Assembly (NCBI GenBank): GCA_018398815.1
Contig: CM031595.1
Coordinates: 139,432,059 to 139,496,058, forward strand
DNA: 64,000 nucleotides
Source: Conus ventricosus
Taxonomy: Eukaryota; Mollusca; Gastropoda; Neogastropoda; Conidae
Reading direction: 5' to 3'
Positions 12,186 to 23,389 of this stretch are shown piece after piece. Within the stretch, counting starts at the first letter, position 1, and every line of letters begins with the position of its first letter. Position numbers and translations under genes: made by a program. The notes under the pieces were generated by a model, which was not told the origin of the DNA, searched no databases, and worked only from the letters and a program-made list of their open reading frames with translations.

Positions 12186-14519
12186 GTAAGACAAATCCAG
12201 CATAGCACATTCATGTAAACAAAATGCTGGTTTTGATCAGACACTTGCACACCATCACGCCCAGTTTCACAAGCAAAGGTGCCTAGTGCTACCGTTTTCG
12301 CATGGTATGCTATGTTTTCATTGACAATTCTATGATGCTACATTCTGTGACCAAATGCTATGCAAATGAAAATTCTCACACACACACACACCCCTTCATG
12401 GACTTAGCTGTGGCATAAAATGAACCAAAACAATGAAGACTGTAGATTTACTTCGTTAAAAAAAAAAAAAAGATCAAGTTCAGTGATTACGGACAGAGTG
12501 AAAAGGCAGAAGAAAAATTGCTCAAGATATAAACCGGCAGCCTAATGCTGTACACTACCCTATGCTGATCTGCACTACCTTTTAGCATTTTTCACTGGGC
12601 ATATGCTTCATTGTTTGAAAATGCTTTGTTTTGAAATAAATGCAAATAAAGATGAAATATTTCTCTACTGAAGTGTATTTTGTTTTAAAGTATGGCAAGC
12701 GCAGGCTTTCTTATGTGCTGTAGAAATACAATGGGTACTAGTGCCGGCCAGTACCACAGCACCCAAATCAGGTGTTCTATAAAAAACTTGTCATGTCGAT
12801 ACGCAGTCTCGGCTTTGACTCTCTACGGGTTACACATGTTTTCAAGTAATATAGTTTTATTCCTCATTGAATTTTTTTTCATGATACAAATTATGCTGAC
12901 CTTTGACAATGAGATAGAATTAAAATTTTAAACAGAAGTTTTTGAAGTTAAATTTGAAAGTCAAAATACCTCACAGAATTATCCAAAGCATATAGTCGTT
13001 GGAAAGACCAATCTTTATTCTTTCTGATTTGACTGCTCATTTTCGCTTTCATACACTGATAAACATTTTCTAGATATTCAAGAGTCAGACTCGGTGCACA
13101 AAACTAGATTCCAAATTTCCTGGGGTCAAAAAAATGTTTAGGTCACACTTCATAGCTGCTCCAAAAAACACACATGCATGAGCTAGCTCTGACTAGCTCA
13201 CACATATAAACACACAGAAAGCGACAGAAACTGATAAGAAAAGAAGCCATTCACTAATTTCATAAAACACTCCAGACTTTGCTAACATCATTTATTCGCT
13301 GAATCCAGATTCATGTTCCCTGTTATGAAGTGTTATCAGCTAAAGTGAATAAATGTGTGCAAATACACCGACTGTATTAACAGTTAAACTTGATATGTGG
13401 GACATCCTCTTCGACCATCAAAGCTGTATAAATTTCCACTACATAAGCCATTTCTGGCCAAGTCAAAATATTTTATTGCTCTACAAAATTCCAAGTCACC
13501 AAACAATGATCATTGAAAGCCAGGTAAGAATCAAGAGGCAAGTGATAAAAATTTGTGGCACCTTTGACGAACCTATGCAGGCTGGCCACTCTTGCACTGT
13601 GCACAACACATTCTTACGTCCATATAGCACAGCCATATAAACTGTCCAAGCCAGTCATGTTGCTCAACTGTTTGTTCCATTCATTGGATTATCACTTGCA
13701 AGCCATAGCTGAGCTGTCGATTTAGTTTACACTTTAAAAAAACCTGAATTTCAGGTTTGGCATACTTTTTGCACCTGTCTGCATCACATTTCTAGTGGTC
13801 TGATCACAGGCTACTTCGTCTATTTTGAAGACTCTTGTTGGTTTTCAGTAGAGAAGAGTTCTCAAGCAAAGTTGTTGAATTAGAACATTCTAAAACTTTG
13901 TCAAAAGATGTTTTTCATCGACTTAGATCATAATGGACCAGATGGAAGTGCTTCTACGAAATGCACTGCTCAAGGGTACAGGAGAAAATCATTGCATCAC
14001 AGCAAATTTTTGTGCATTTTAGTGACGCGATGGCCTGAATTCTAGTGTGTCGGGTAATAGGATATCCCAGCTTTCCTTAAAACCCCACACGCATAGTTTT
14101 TCAATAGTCGAAATATATTCCAATAAACTTACTACAAAAATGAAGATTAAATTCTTGACACAAGTTAATTTCTAGTGGAAGCAAAACTAAATAGTCATGA
14201 GAAATATAGTTGGGTTTTTTTTTTTTTTTTTTTTTATTATACTATTTATTAAAAAAGTTCTAAGAAACCTTATATAAGTTGTATTAATAATACAAGCTTA
14301 CGGATATACCAATCTCCTGATTATCATAAATCAGGCCTGAAAAATAAGAGTTGTAAGATCAGTGGGCACGACTGCGTTGCCAAAATAAATGGAAATAGTC
14401 ATAGAAACAGAATGTTAAAAAGAAATACAGATTGAACATTATCTACTATTATCATTATTTATATGTCGACCCGGACATATCCTGATTTCAGGATCTTCTG
14501 ACTAACAGTGATATTGAAT

Positions 14520-15357
14520 TCCAGTTTCCAGACGTGTGGTTTCATCCATGTGGGTGACCGATTCTAAAGAAGGGCCACCATCTTTACTTCCAACTTCTCT
14601 TCTGTGCAACTTGCCCAAGACCTGAATAAACAAGTCACCTACATGACATCAACCATCTACATGAATCACGAAGGGTGGCCAAAAAAGCTGAACGCTGCTT
14701 TCACCATGAAGGTGGGTGCTGTCCACTTTCAGCAAGATGGAAACCTTATGGCTCCTTTGTGGAAAGACAAAAGAATAGTCTCCATTCTTTCCACAAATGC
14801 CCAGCCTGAAATGGGGCAGGGAGAGAGGACGGCACCAGGTGGAAAACAGAAAGTCAGCGTTCCAGTGCTGGTGATTACCTACAACCGCAGCATGGGGGGG
14901 CATGGATTTAGCAGACCAGCATGCCTCATACTATTCAGTTGGTCATGTCATGTGGAGGAGACATTTCTCCTGATGGCTACTTTTGACGGTAATGATCAAT
15001 GCCTTCATCATTTGGAAGACCAGAAATTTGCATGCCCCCAAAAGATGACTTTGCCAGTTGGACTTCTGACTGGAGGTGCTGCATCCCCTGAGTGAGGGCA
15101 ACTCCATTATATGCCAGAAACCTGCTCCCCAGACTGCGGCACAGGCAGGTGTAACAGCATCTGACCCTCTCCCCCATGGACCCGTCTGTCTTCCAGGTCT
15201 AAAAAAGAACAACCTCCTTTGTCAAAAGCAGAGGAAGTTGGACAAGGGGTACAGTATTACAACAGTGTGGGGGCCTGTCATTACGCAGTGCTCCTGTGCA
15301 AAAAAACATGCTTTGCCAAGTTCCAACAAAGTTAAAAGTCCAGTGTTGAACGACTAG
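14520..15357 (+). pseudogene. piggyBac (DDE_Tnp_1_7) transposase relic, C-terminal half
   Basis: Successive landmarks of the family appear in order but in different frames: ILKKGHHLYF, then after a frameshift SSVQLAQDL, GWPKKL, LMAPLWKDKRIVSILST and YNRSMGG (the family typically has YNxxMGG followed by VDxxD, lost here). After the stop near 15095 a second frame continues with a cysteine-rich C-terminus (LLCQ, then QCSCAKKH and ALPS), corresponding to the RING-like C-terminal zinc finger. Known role: cut-and-paste transposition at TTAA. At least two frameshifts and the missing N-terminus make it inactive. The 14604-15095 frame is the longest intact piece. Confidence 0.8.
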
Positions 15358-15851
15358 TTCCGTTTTTTGTTGTTTTTTTCCCTCCTACAGTAGTTTGAAG
15401 ACTTATCTTCCAGCATGTGACGTTTTCAGTTCAACAAAATTGAAGTTTGAGGTTTTTTTCCTTCACAATAAAAGTCAACTATTTAGAGTGAAGAGAATAT
15501 AGAATGACTTTCTTTTGTTCCTGAAGGTTTCAGTACTTTGTTTTGACTTGGAAAACCACCATGTGCTCCAAATGCATAACATGCTGTGGATCCAGTGAAT
15601 TGATGAAATACTGTTACAGCGCTGAGAAAACTGGTGTAGATTAGTCTGTTATTTTTTTGTTCCCTCTTGTACCAGTTCACTACATACAGGAAAAACATGG
15701 ATGCTTTGGATGGAGTGATTGTCTTTGGAATTTTTTCAAATTTATGCAATAAGTGAATAAAAAGGAATCTTTTTTATATTAAAGTTTCTTTGTGTACCTC
15801 ACTTGGCCCAGCATTCTCTGTCATGTAGCAGTCAGAAAGGCAGAAGATTAA
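14520..15851 (+). mobile_element. piggyBac-family transposon, 5'-truncated
   Basis: Carries the C-terminal half of a piggyBac transposase and a 3' tail of about 490 bp that is shared, with clear but imperfect similarity, by the two derivatives at 36746-38188 and 38762-40093. The 3' end AGGCAGAAGA abuts TTAA (15848-15851), the target site of the superfamily. No 5' terminal repeat or N-terminal coding part was found, so the copy is truncated or its left part is unrecognisable. Confidence 0.8.
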
Positions 15852-16414
15852 ATTTGCACCCCAGTCTGTGGTAAAAAGTTGTTTTTTTAAAAACTCTTTT
15901 AGTATAACCTACAGTCCTTTCTGCATTATTGGAGTAACATTCCTTGAAGATGAGTGTTGTGTATGTCAGTTATTTGTGCTAACAAAGGTGACGTAGCAAT
16001 TCAGTTCACTTGTGGAAAATAAAAAAAGTCTTATCAACAGGATACCGTTTTTTTCTTTCTTCCCGAGACACTGGAAATTCTGTTATGTACATATGTGAAC
16101 CTGTCTAACCATTTCAATTTGTTTGTTACGTATAAACACAGCATTTGTTTCCAATACATTATATCTATAAATGGAGAGATACCATTTTCTTCATTCCAGA
16201 TATGTGTAACATTTAGCTGTTTCTTACGGGAATAATTTAACATCATTTTTTAAAATGGGCACCTAAAAGCTACATACAGCCGGAGTACAAGCACTGTACA
16301 AACCATGGTAAAAAAAAAAAAATTTGGGAAGTCCCTCTGACCTCTCAGATGCCTTGAAACAGGAAAGCTATTGATGACAATCTGATGATGCATGAAACTA
16401 CCAAGATCTCTTAC
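15852..16414. other. Non-coding stretch beside the last visible TNRC6 exon
   Basis: AT-rich, with no coding signal. It lies just downstream, on the minus strand, of the donor at 16409-16414, so it is probably intron. Confidence 0.5.
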
Positions 16415-16479
16415 CTGGAAGGCAGTATTCTTCAGCATCCACAAAGGTGTCTGACGGCTGTCCCAGCCTGATCCACTCA
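16415..16479 (-). CDS. TNRC6: TNRC6-like gene, 65-nt exon after PAM2 exon
   Basis: The acceptor reads TTTATTTGCAG and the donor is CCTTCCAG followed by GTAAGA. It joins in phase to the previous exon (19581-21131 ends with one base of a codon, this exon supplies two) and gives VSGSGWDSRQTPLWMLKN then TAFQ. It contains a further GW motif. LWMLKN recalls the first strand of the GW182 RRM (LVLKN in vertebrates) or the nearby LWKV segment, so this may be where the RRM region starts. It ends in phase 0. The next exon was not found; translating past the donor continues as open sequence without known motifs. Confidence 0.7.
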
Positions 16480-16747
16480 CTGCAAATAAAGTGGATATAT
16501 GTTGTCACTTAAAGTGAAACCCAAATTTCAAAATTTCACTTATAAAATGAAAAGGTTTTTAAACATCTAAATGAAACTCAGCATTTTCAATTTCAATATG
16601 CAAAATGTGTCAACAGTTCATTCATGCACTTCATTTTAGAAGACTTCGGCAGGCAGACATCCCGTCAATTCAGATGATGAATGAACTGTCATAAGATTAT
16701 CTTGATAGGTTTCCCTTTTCCCCTTGAAAAAAAAAAGAAAAAAAACA
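16480..16747 (-). other. Intron segment
   Basis: AT-rich intron sequence between the 16415-16479 exon and the SINE target duplication. Nothing else is visible. Confidence 0.6.
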
Positions 16748-16763
16748 TCCTACACAGCTACTT

Positions 16764-17618
16764 TTTTTTTTTTTTTTTTTTGCTGTCCCATCCTCTGCGC
16801 CCACTACAGAGGCAACGCACTCACGCCACTCATTCCGACACCCCTTCCACAGCCACAGCCCGGTCGGCCCCGCCGCAGCCCAGGACCGACAATCCACAGG
16901 GAACAGTCAATGTCAAGTCGTCAAGAGGCAACCCACCGGAGGAGACACTGCACTGCTGCCGAGTCACTTCGGTGGTGTTCAGTGGCGCCTGTTCTGATCT
17001 AAATACGCAGGACACCACCTATTAAGCCCCCTACTGACGACAATAATTGCTTAGTCGCGGAGCCGGCGTGAGTGAGCTCTCCCTCCGGACGGCGCCACCA
17101 CGTCCGTCCAACGACAGCCCCCATGGACTCGCCGATACCGGTGACCTCGACGGAACCAAACCAAGGCCACAGACGTGGAGAGGACATCGAAATTGAGGTC
17201 ACCATGACAGCAGGGCATGAAGGGTCACAGAATTTGACTTTTTTTTTTTTTTTTTGCTGATCGATGATAATGAGGATGATTAAGATGCTGCTACGGATTT
17301 CCATTTTCGGTCCGAGACTACATGACAGGGCTGTACTCTACGCTTCCTTTCATAATATATCCTGGCGTCAACCAGGCCCAAGAGATACAGGCACCTGCAG
17401 TGTTGGTCAGGAAATTTGAGCAACACTCTCAGAAACGCCTCCATTAAGTGGATGAAACTCGACTGTGTCCCAGTCTTCCCAACCGAGTCCGCAGCAACTC
17501 AACTCTGGGTAGAAGCCGGTCGGGGCAGAAAAAAACACACATGACTTCTGATGGGATTCGAACCCACGACCTCCCAGCCGGGAGTCCGCGACGCTAACCA
17601 CTTCGCCATGGCGGCTGG
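16764..17618 (-). mobile_element. tRNA-derived SINE, full length, about 855 bp
   Basis: Flanked by a perfect 16-bp target duplication (TCCTACACAGCTACTT at 16748-16763 and 17619-17634). On the minus strand it starts with a tRNA-like head: A-box-like TGGCGAAGTGG (17598-17608) and a perfect B box GGGTTCGAATCCC (17553-17565). At the far end is a poly-A tail (poly-T at 16764-16781 on the plus strand). The body also holds an internal A-rich run (17238-17255). No protein is encoded. A second, older copy is at 35760-36527. At about 855 bp it is long for a SINE. Confidence 0.85.
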
Positions 17619-17634
17619 TCCTACACAGCTACTT

Positions 17635-19580
17635 CATTTCTCAGCTTTATGTGACCAGAATGATCACCTCTTCGAAATTTCAATTTTCTAACACCAGATG
17701 AGAGTAAATCCCATAATTTAACCTCTAAAGTTCGCCTCTGAAACATCATCGTTCCTACAAGAACAATGCTGCTGATCTGGAACATTTCACTCATCATTCT
17801 TCTCAAATTTGTTACTTTTTCTTTTTTTCTTCTTTAAATATAAATACATCCTAAATTCCTTTTTAGTACATAATTAGCATTTTGACACTTAAAGCTAAAA
17901 AATCAAATTTACTACGAATCTTTAAATATAAATACATCCTAAATTCCTTTTTAGTACATAATTAGCATTTTGACACTTAAAGCTAAAAAATCAAATTTAC
18001 TACGAAACAGCCTTGAAGCAATTTTCCATCTCGCACACTGGCACTATCTTGCTGTATCAGTTGTTTACTTGAAGCACGGAACTATTTTCGCCATTTTCTT
18101 GTGACTATGAGCACATTAGCCAGGAAACAACTTTCTTGTTTATGTTTCCGACCATGACAACACCTCTGATGGATTAGACACTGAGAATCATCCGTCAAAT
18201 CAATGCAACCCTGAAACCAGCACTGCTAGATACCAAATGTTTTTAGTAGCAATTTAATAATATATAAATAGCATAAAATGTTTTTCTCGCTGTGTGAAGA
18301 AACATCATCAGGCTTTGGAGCACTGACCCCATTTTTCACAGACCTAACTGCTCTCGCTCTGGGCTTTCCAACTGGATGAAATGAATGGAACCTTAGTGAG
18401 AGTGAGTGCGCAAGTGTGTGTGTGTGTGTGTGTATGTGTGTGTGCAAGCGCATGTATGAGCGTGTTATGTGTCCTAGAGAGGGTGCATGCGTGCGACATG
18501 CATGCCATGTTGGAGAGGAAGAGGATGGGAAGCGTATGTTGCACATATGTATGTAAAGAAGGTATGCTTTGTTTTGTAGTATGTGCGTGCATGCAGGAAG
18601 AAGGCGGAGGAGGATATTACACTACAAGATAATGTACTCTTTGTTTGTTTTACATAGCTATCATTAAGGCTCCCAATGCTGAATGTTACTGGTAAACTGC
18701 TCCTTTGCTGCATGGTTTCTGGGCAAGACACTTTTGTCCAAACACAAGTTCAAAGCTACCACCGTTTCTGTAGGCAAGTTGTCACAAATCAGATTTCTTT
18801 TTGTGTCAGGAGAAAATGTATACAACTTTACCTTCCATACCAAAATACTGAATCTCTTTATTTTCAGTTATTTCTAGTGTATAATATTCCTATGTTCAGA
18901 AACAATTATTGTGGTTATGGGTGCCTCTAAAAGTGATTAGGACTCCACGTAGGTGAAAAATGGCTAAATAATATATACTGCTAAGCATTAATCCACTTAG
19001 AATCAATACCATATGAAACACTAATTTTGCTGCAAAAGGCGCACACAGAAACACCTTTCTTTTTAATTCTGATGATAGTGTTCATCTCCAAATTCTGTAA
19101 ATGCAAACACAAACGCATTGTTCCCCTATGGAATGACCTTTTTCATCCAAAGCTGCCATTTCTTTCTTCATATCAAACAACATAGTTTAATAGTACTGAA
19201 ACACATAATCAAAGTATGGGTAGACATCATTAACTCGTGCGTCATGTTTGAGAAAACGAGAAGCAAAATGGGTGTGATATACAGATTTTGTATTACATGT
19301 ATGAATAATATGCAGATTATGTATTGCCAAGAAGGGAGATTGTAGCACATGGAATATAGAGGAGAGAAATTGAAACCTCATGGGCAGAGATACTGGTCAA
19401 AACAGAGAGCAGAGAATACACACAAGGCTGTCCTGAAAAGCTGGATCATGGAAAGGGTGGAGTGTGTTTTAAATATCTACTGTATGTCTGCAAAAAAAAA
19501 CTGCATCAGGCTAATGAATTATCAATATATCAAAAATAAAAATGTGCAAGGTAAAATAAAGCATAAAACCATCAGCTCAC
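17635..19580 (-). other. TNRC6 intron
   Basis: Contains an 88-bp tandem duplication (17831-18006), a TG-rich patch (18415-18445) and AT-rich sequence. No coding exon or dated transposon was seen. Confidence 0.6.
17831..18006. repeat. 88-bp tandem duplication, two identical copies
   Basis: Copy 1 is 17831-17918 and copy 2 is 17919-18006. I see no difference between them, which suggests a very recent duplication or an assembly artefact. Confidence 0.9.
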
Positions 19581-21131
19581 CTTGTGTGAATGCAGACCCA
19601 GAAGACCTGCCAGCCCAAGAGTGCTGACGACTGTAGTCCATAGTTCCTCCGTGCCACTGGCTACTGCCACCATTCTGCTGGGCCTGCAGATTGGCTGTGC
19701 CTAGAGCGACAGCATTGGCCATGGACGCCTCGACAGAACTGGACTTGGTATTGCCCGTCAGGTTATTCAGGTAGTCATCCTTCACCACGTTCACGCTGAG
19801 GGAGCGAGAGACACTGCCTGGAGTGATGTGAGGATCATCTTCTACACTCTTGCTACTCAACCCCTGCCATGGCTGGCCTGGGACAAATTCTGGAATCACA
19901 TCAGTGCCTGCACCCAGATGGTTGCTCTCTTTCAGCATGGAGGCCAGGCCAGAAGCAACAGATGTTCCATTCTCATTCTTTCCATCAAATGAACCGCCAT
20001 TTCCAGATGTGGTTGGCCAGTTACTAGCACCCGTTGCACTGGATGACCAGGTAGTGTCACCACCAATGTTGAGGCTAGGAAGATCTCCAAATGGCCCCAT
20101 CGTAGCAGTGGAATGTGAATACTGCTGACCTTGTGGTTTGGAACCTGGAGCCTTGTTCAAGTCCATCTGGCCAACCTGATCAGAGGAAACTTGTTTCCAC
20201 TGGTTCAGACGAGACATACTTGTAGTGTTGGTTGCTCCACTGGAAACAGCAACCTCCTCATGGAAAGACATACTTCCGCTTCCACCATCACCTGGTGTAG
20301 AAGCTGAAATTGAGGGAGGCATGCTCATAGGTGGCTGCTGCTGCATCATGGACTGCATCTGCTGGATACTGGGTGTGGGGACAGATGGGGGTTGTTTGAT
20401 CAGCAAAGATTGTTGGGCAGCCTGAAGCTGTTTCTGCAGGGCTTGTATCTGAGATCTGTATTGGTTGATCATGCCCGATACTTGGTCCAGCTGTGTGCGA
20501 GGTATGTTCAGGGCGACTTTGTTCTGCTGCAGAAACTGCTGCCGCTGTAACAGGTTCTGCAAGGCATTCTGCAACTGCAGCAGCTGCTGTAACATGACTA
20601 GAATGTTGTGTGGCAGTTGCTGGTTCAGCAGTTGTGGGGAGATCAGGCCAGACGAAACAGCTAAACGCAGCTGCTGAAGTATCTGCTGCTGAGCTGCCTG
20701 CTGCTGCACCATACTCTGAGTGTTATTGCCAGGCATAGCCCCTCCTCTTACCTGGGAAGGGCTCAGGCTGTTGAAAACGGACGTCGTTCCACCCTGTTGT
20801 TGCTGCTGCTGCTGCAGCACTTTCAATTTGTGCTGTATGTTGTTCATATTACCACCACTGTTGGGAGGCATGGGCGGTCCAGCTTTGCTGCGATCATACA
20901 TGTTCATGCCAGTGGACGTGAAGGACTGGTTGGGCACTTGAGTATTGCTAAATGGAGTATTTTGCATTTGAAAATTAGGCACATGTGGATTGTTGTCGAT
21001 ACGGTTTTCTGGCATATCATCACACACGATCCCCGAGTTGTCAGGCATTAAGCCTGGGATTTTTTCATTCCCAGATTGGAATACATCATTTACCATCTCT
21101 CTCTTTCCATGGAGACCTGAAGTCAGTTCTC
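19581..21131 (-). CDS. TNRC6: TNRC6-like gene, Q-rich and PAM2 exon
   Basis: A 1551-bp exon with acceptor TTGTTGCAG and donor ACACAAG then GTGAGC. Its first two bases complete a glycine codon begun in the exon at 22799-22856, continuing the UBA as GELTSGLHG. In order: a polyglutamine run (VLQQQQQQQGG, about residues 100-110), a long Gln/Leu-rich amphipathic region (about 140-255), a Ser/Gly/Met linker, a PAM2 motif VIPEFVPGQPWQGL (about residues 410-424) and the family signature DPHITPGSV just after it. PAM2 binds the MLLE domain of poly(A)-binding protein. The exon ends one base into a codon. Opening frame upstream of 21131 and beyond 19581 is intron read-through. Confidence 0.95.
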
Positions 21132-21796
21132 CTGCAACAATCATAACCGGTATAATAACAAAATATCCTAGTTTTAGTGGAAGAAAAAGTAACCGTCTGG
21201 AATTTTTTCTTTTTAATAAAACATTAACATGAGGTAAGAATTCTACTTCATGCATGCAAAAATATTTCATATACAAACACGTTGATTAGCATCGTGGAGG
21301 TCTATGATACACACCTGTCATTTTTTCATTATCACCTATTCAATAAGATATCTATGAGATCCTCTACTCGTTTTTTTTTCATCTTGGTTATTCATTCATT
21401 TAATCACCTAGCTGTAAATCCTGCACACTATTGTCTTAGATGTTAGCAGATGTGATGCATACATGGACTAGTCCACATGCAGGCGACACCACCTTGATCA
21501 GGCTTTCCAAGGGATCTGGACTTTGCAGAACTCTCTCTTTGATCTTTGCTCCAATTAGCTTCCAGAAAATTAAGGTGTTCAGTTAAAGTGCAACTTTCTG
21601 TAGCTTTGCATCACAAACTGATCATGAGCACACCACTCATTGCCTAGGACCATGGTGAGATTGCATATAGACAAATCTATACAATAAAGAGTACCTTCGA
21701 AAGAATGGAGACCTGTCCTTTAGACAACACTGATCCAGCTCTGAAAACATCTTTAAGAAGGAAATCTGGTGGGTAAGTATTCACACTACCCCAGGA

Positions 21797-21835
21797 TAAG
21801 ATAAGATAATGTTGCTTATAGCCCAGCCGACCGCA
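21797..21835 (-). mobile_element. Severely 5'-truncated LINE insertion, 39 bp
   Basis: Begins with TAAGATAAGATAATGTTGCT and continues with the same 3'-terminal sequence found at the ends of the LINE copies at 23199 and 63035. It is bounded by a perfect 12-bp duplication ACTACCCCAGGA (21785-21796 and 21836-21847). The tail repeat lies on the left, so the insertion is in minus orientation. This defines the exact 3' end of the LINE family. Confidence 0.85.
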
Positions 21836-22130
21836 ACTACCCCAGGAGGACAGTGCCTACAGCAGAAAAGGTCATGGAAATTCCTTAATCAGGCTGACCA
21901 GCTCCTGTCAAGTGACACAGAGATGGAGATAAATAAAAACGTCATTCTTTCATGCCAAGTAATCCTACCAGTTACAGCTTGGAGAGAAGTGTTAAAATCT
22001 TGTAACTAGATAAACATATGAGCTATGAACTGTTTAGTTCATTTACTGAAGAAAGCAAAATGTTGCCCTGCCACACCAAAACAATTATTTACTACATGCA
22101 TGGCTGCCGCAAAGCTGGAAAACCCAATTT

Positions 22131-22262
22131 CCTACACAGGGTAGGTTTAGGCAATACCTCCCCCACACCCCCACCCTAACTGCATTTCACTTTCTTCCTA
22201 CACAGGGTAGGTTTGGGCAATACCTCCCCCACACCTCCACCCTAACTGCATTTCACTTTCCT
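22131..22262. repeat. 66-bp tandem duplication
   Basis: Two head-to-tail copies of a segment beginning CCTACACAGGGTAGGTTT, with only a couple of differences. Confidence 0.9.
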
Positions 22263-22798
22263 GCCCCCTTACCCCACCCTCATGGGTTTTTTTCCTGCCT
22301 TTACTAAATGCATTAATCACACAATGGGTGTCCAAATAGCTCATAGTTTTACGGAAACAAGTTTGCCAATGTTGTCCAATTGCATTCCCAATTGAAACAA
22401 TTTTGAATCTTTCACTTCTGTGACATTTTTTATGTGAGCAATCGGTCATTTTTCATCATTTCGAAGCCCTTAAAAATATTGCTCATGATTTGAAAGTTTT
22501 CCAAGGAGTTTTAAGGAAGATCTGAATCCTGCAGTTTGGTCCTGTCAGTAGATCTCTGAAATGACCTTATGCCCATTGCATTGACCACGATGGATGAAAA
22601 GACTGTTCTATGTGAGAAAATCACAGAACGTGCCAAACTTCAGAGCATCTTGAGGGGCAAAATGACAAAAACCAAAGCAATACCAACACATACAAATGAA
22701 TAAGCATATTGTTACCAACTATGTTCTGTTCCTGCTTGCAAAAGCATGCATATCAAAACTGAACAAAGAAAAACACTGCCTAGTGATTCAATACATAC

Positions 22799-22856
22799 CC
22801 AGAGCACTTTCTAGGTTCATGTTGTTGCTTATCAAAGCACTTTGGGCTTCTTCTTT
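22799..22856 (-). CDS. TNRC6: TNRC6-like gene, second half of UBA-like domain
   Basis: A 58-bp exon with acceptor TCCTTTGCAG and donor GCTCTGG then GTATGT. It reads KEEAQSALISNNMNLESAL, the C-terminal two helices of the UBA-like domain typical of TNRC6 (family pattern: basic-acidic-AQ-AL-x5-MNLE-AL). It begins in phase 0 and ends one base into a codon, which is completed correctly by the next exon at 21131. The preceding visible exon (34308-34389) ends in phase 1, so the two halves are one nucleotide out of register although the domain alignment leaves no room for missing residues. Confidence 0.85.
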
Positions 22857-23198
22857 CTGCAAAGGAAAAAGCAATCGTAAGATCAAACTTATATGTTCTC
22901 AGAAAAAGAAAAAAAAAGCAACGGTAAGATCAAACTTAAATGTTTCTCGAGTAACCTTAACAGTAACAACCCCAAGATGAGATTCAGTATATTTCAGAGA
23001 TCACAAAGTGCATTTTTGGAAAATTGAGTCAGGTCATTAAAATAGTTTCCATGATTCTTTATCAATTCTTGTTGACCTAATTGCAGGTGTGGAAATGAAA
23101 CAAAATTCCCATTCCTGAAACTATACATGTCCATGTCTTCTGGACACACTCATTCCCAAAAGCTGCCTTCATTCATTCTTATCATTACCATCTCTTAC
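22857..23198 (-). other. Intron segment
   Basis: Between the UBA exon and the LINE 3' end. It includes an imperfect local duplication of GGTAAGATCAAACTTA (about 22875-22935). Nothing else is visible. Confidence 0.6.
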
Positions 23199-23389
23199 AT
23201 AGATAGATAATGTTGCTTTATAGCCCAGCCGACCGCAAAGGGCCATATCAGGGCTGTCACCACGTTAAAATCAACTCACCAGTCATATAAAAAAAAAAAT
23301 AAAAAAAAACCACTTTCATACATCTCATGAAATGACATCGTCTACAAACGCACCAGAAACTTTGTTAAAAATCTTTCTGCCGTAAAATC

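Larger units (their letters stand above)
2857..14519. other. Long AT-rich non-coding region with simple repeats
   Basis: About 11.7 kb with no secure gene. It holds homopolymer tracts (poly-T/poly-G at 4243-4285, poly-A/poly-G at 8126-8155, poly-G at 9998-10029), short CA and TG runs (5789-5813, 7410-7421, 8607-8619), a 41-bp tandem duplication at 7150-7231 and one possible plus-strand exon at 12023-12185. Reading the minus strand for the RRM of a GW182 protein gave nothing. Open frames such as 9689-9937 (minus) and 11333-11734 (plus) have no recognisable domain. Confidence 0.5.
21132..22798 (-). other. TNRC6 intron
   Basis: Holds a 39-bp LINE 3'-end insertion (21797-21835) and a 66-bp tandem duplication (22131-22262). 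The rest is unremarkable AT-rich sequence. Confidence 0.7.

Noticed and set aside
14943..15212. Minus-strand frames opposite the piggyBac relic as candidate TNRC6 C-terminal exons
   Set aside because: They match no RRM or silencing-domain motif; the plus strand carries clear piggyBac motifs.
17540..17618. A tRNA gene
   Set aside because: The A- and B-box sequence is the head of a retroposed SINE with a poly-A tail and target duplication; the cloverleaf is not convincing as a functional tRNA.
19850..21232. Plus-strand Cys-rich and other frames opposite the Q-rich exon
   Set aside because: Cys runs are the antisense of CAG repeats; no independent support.
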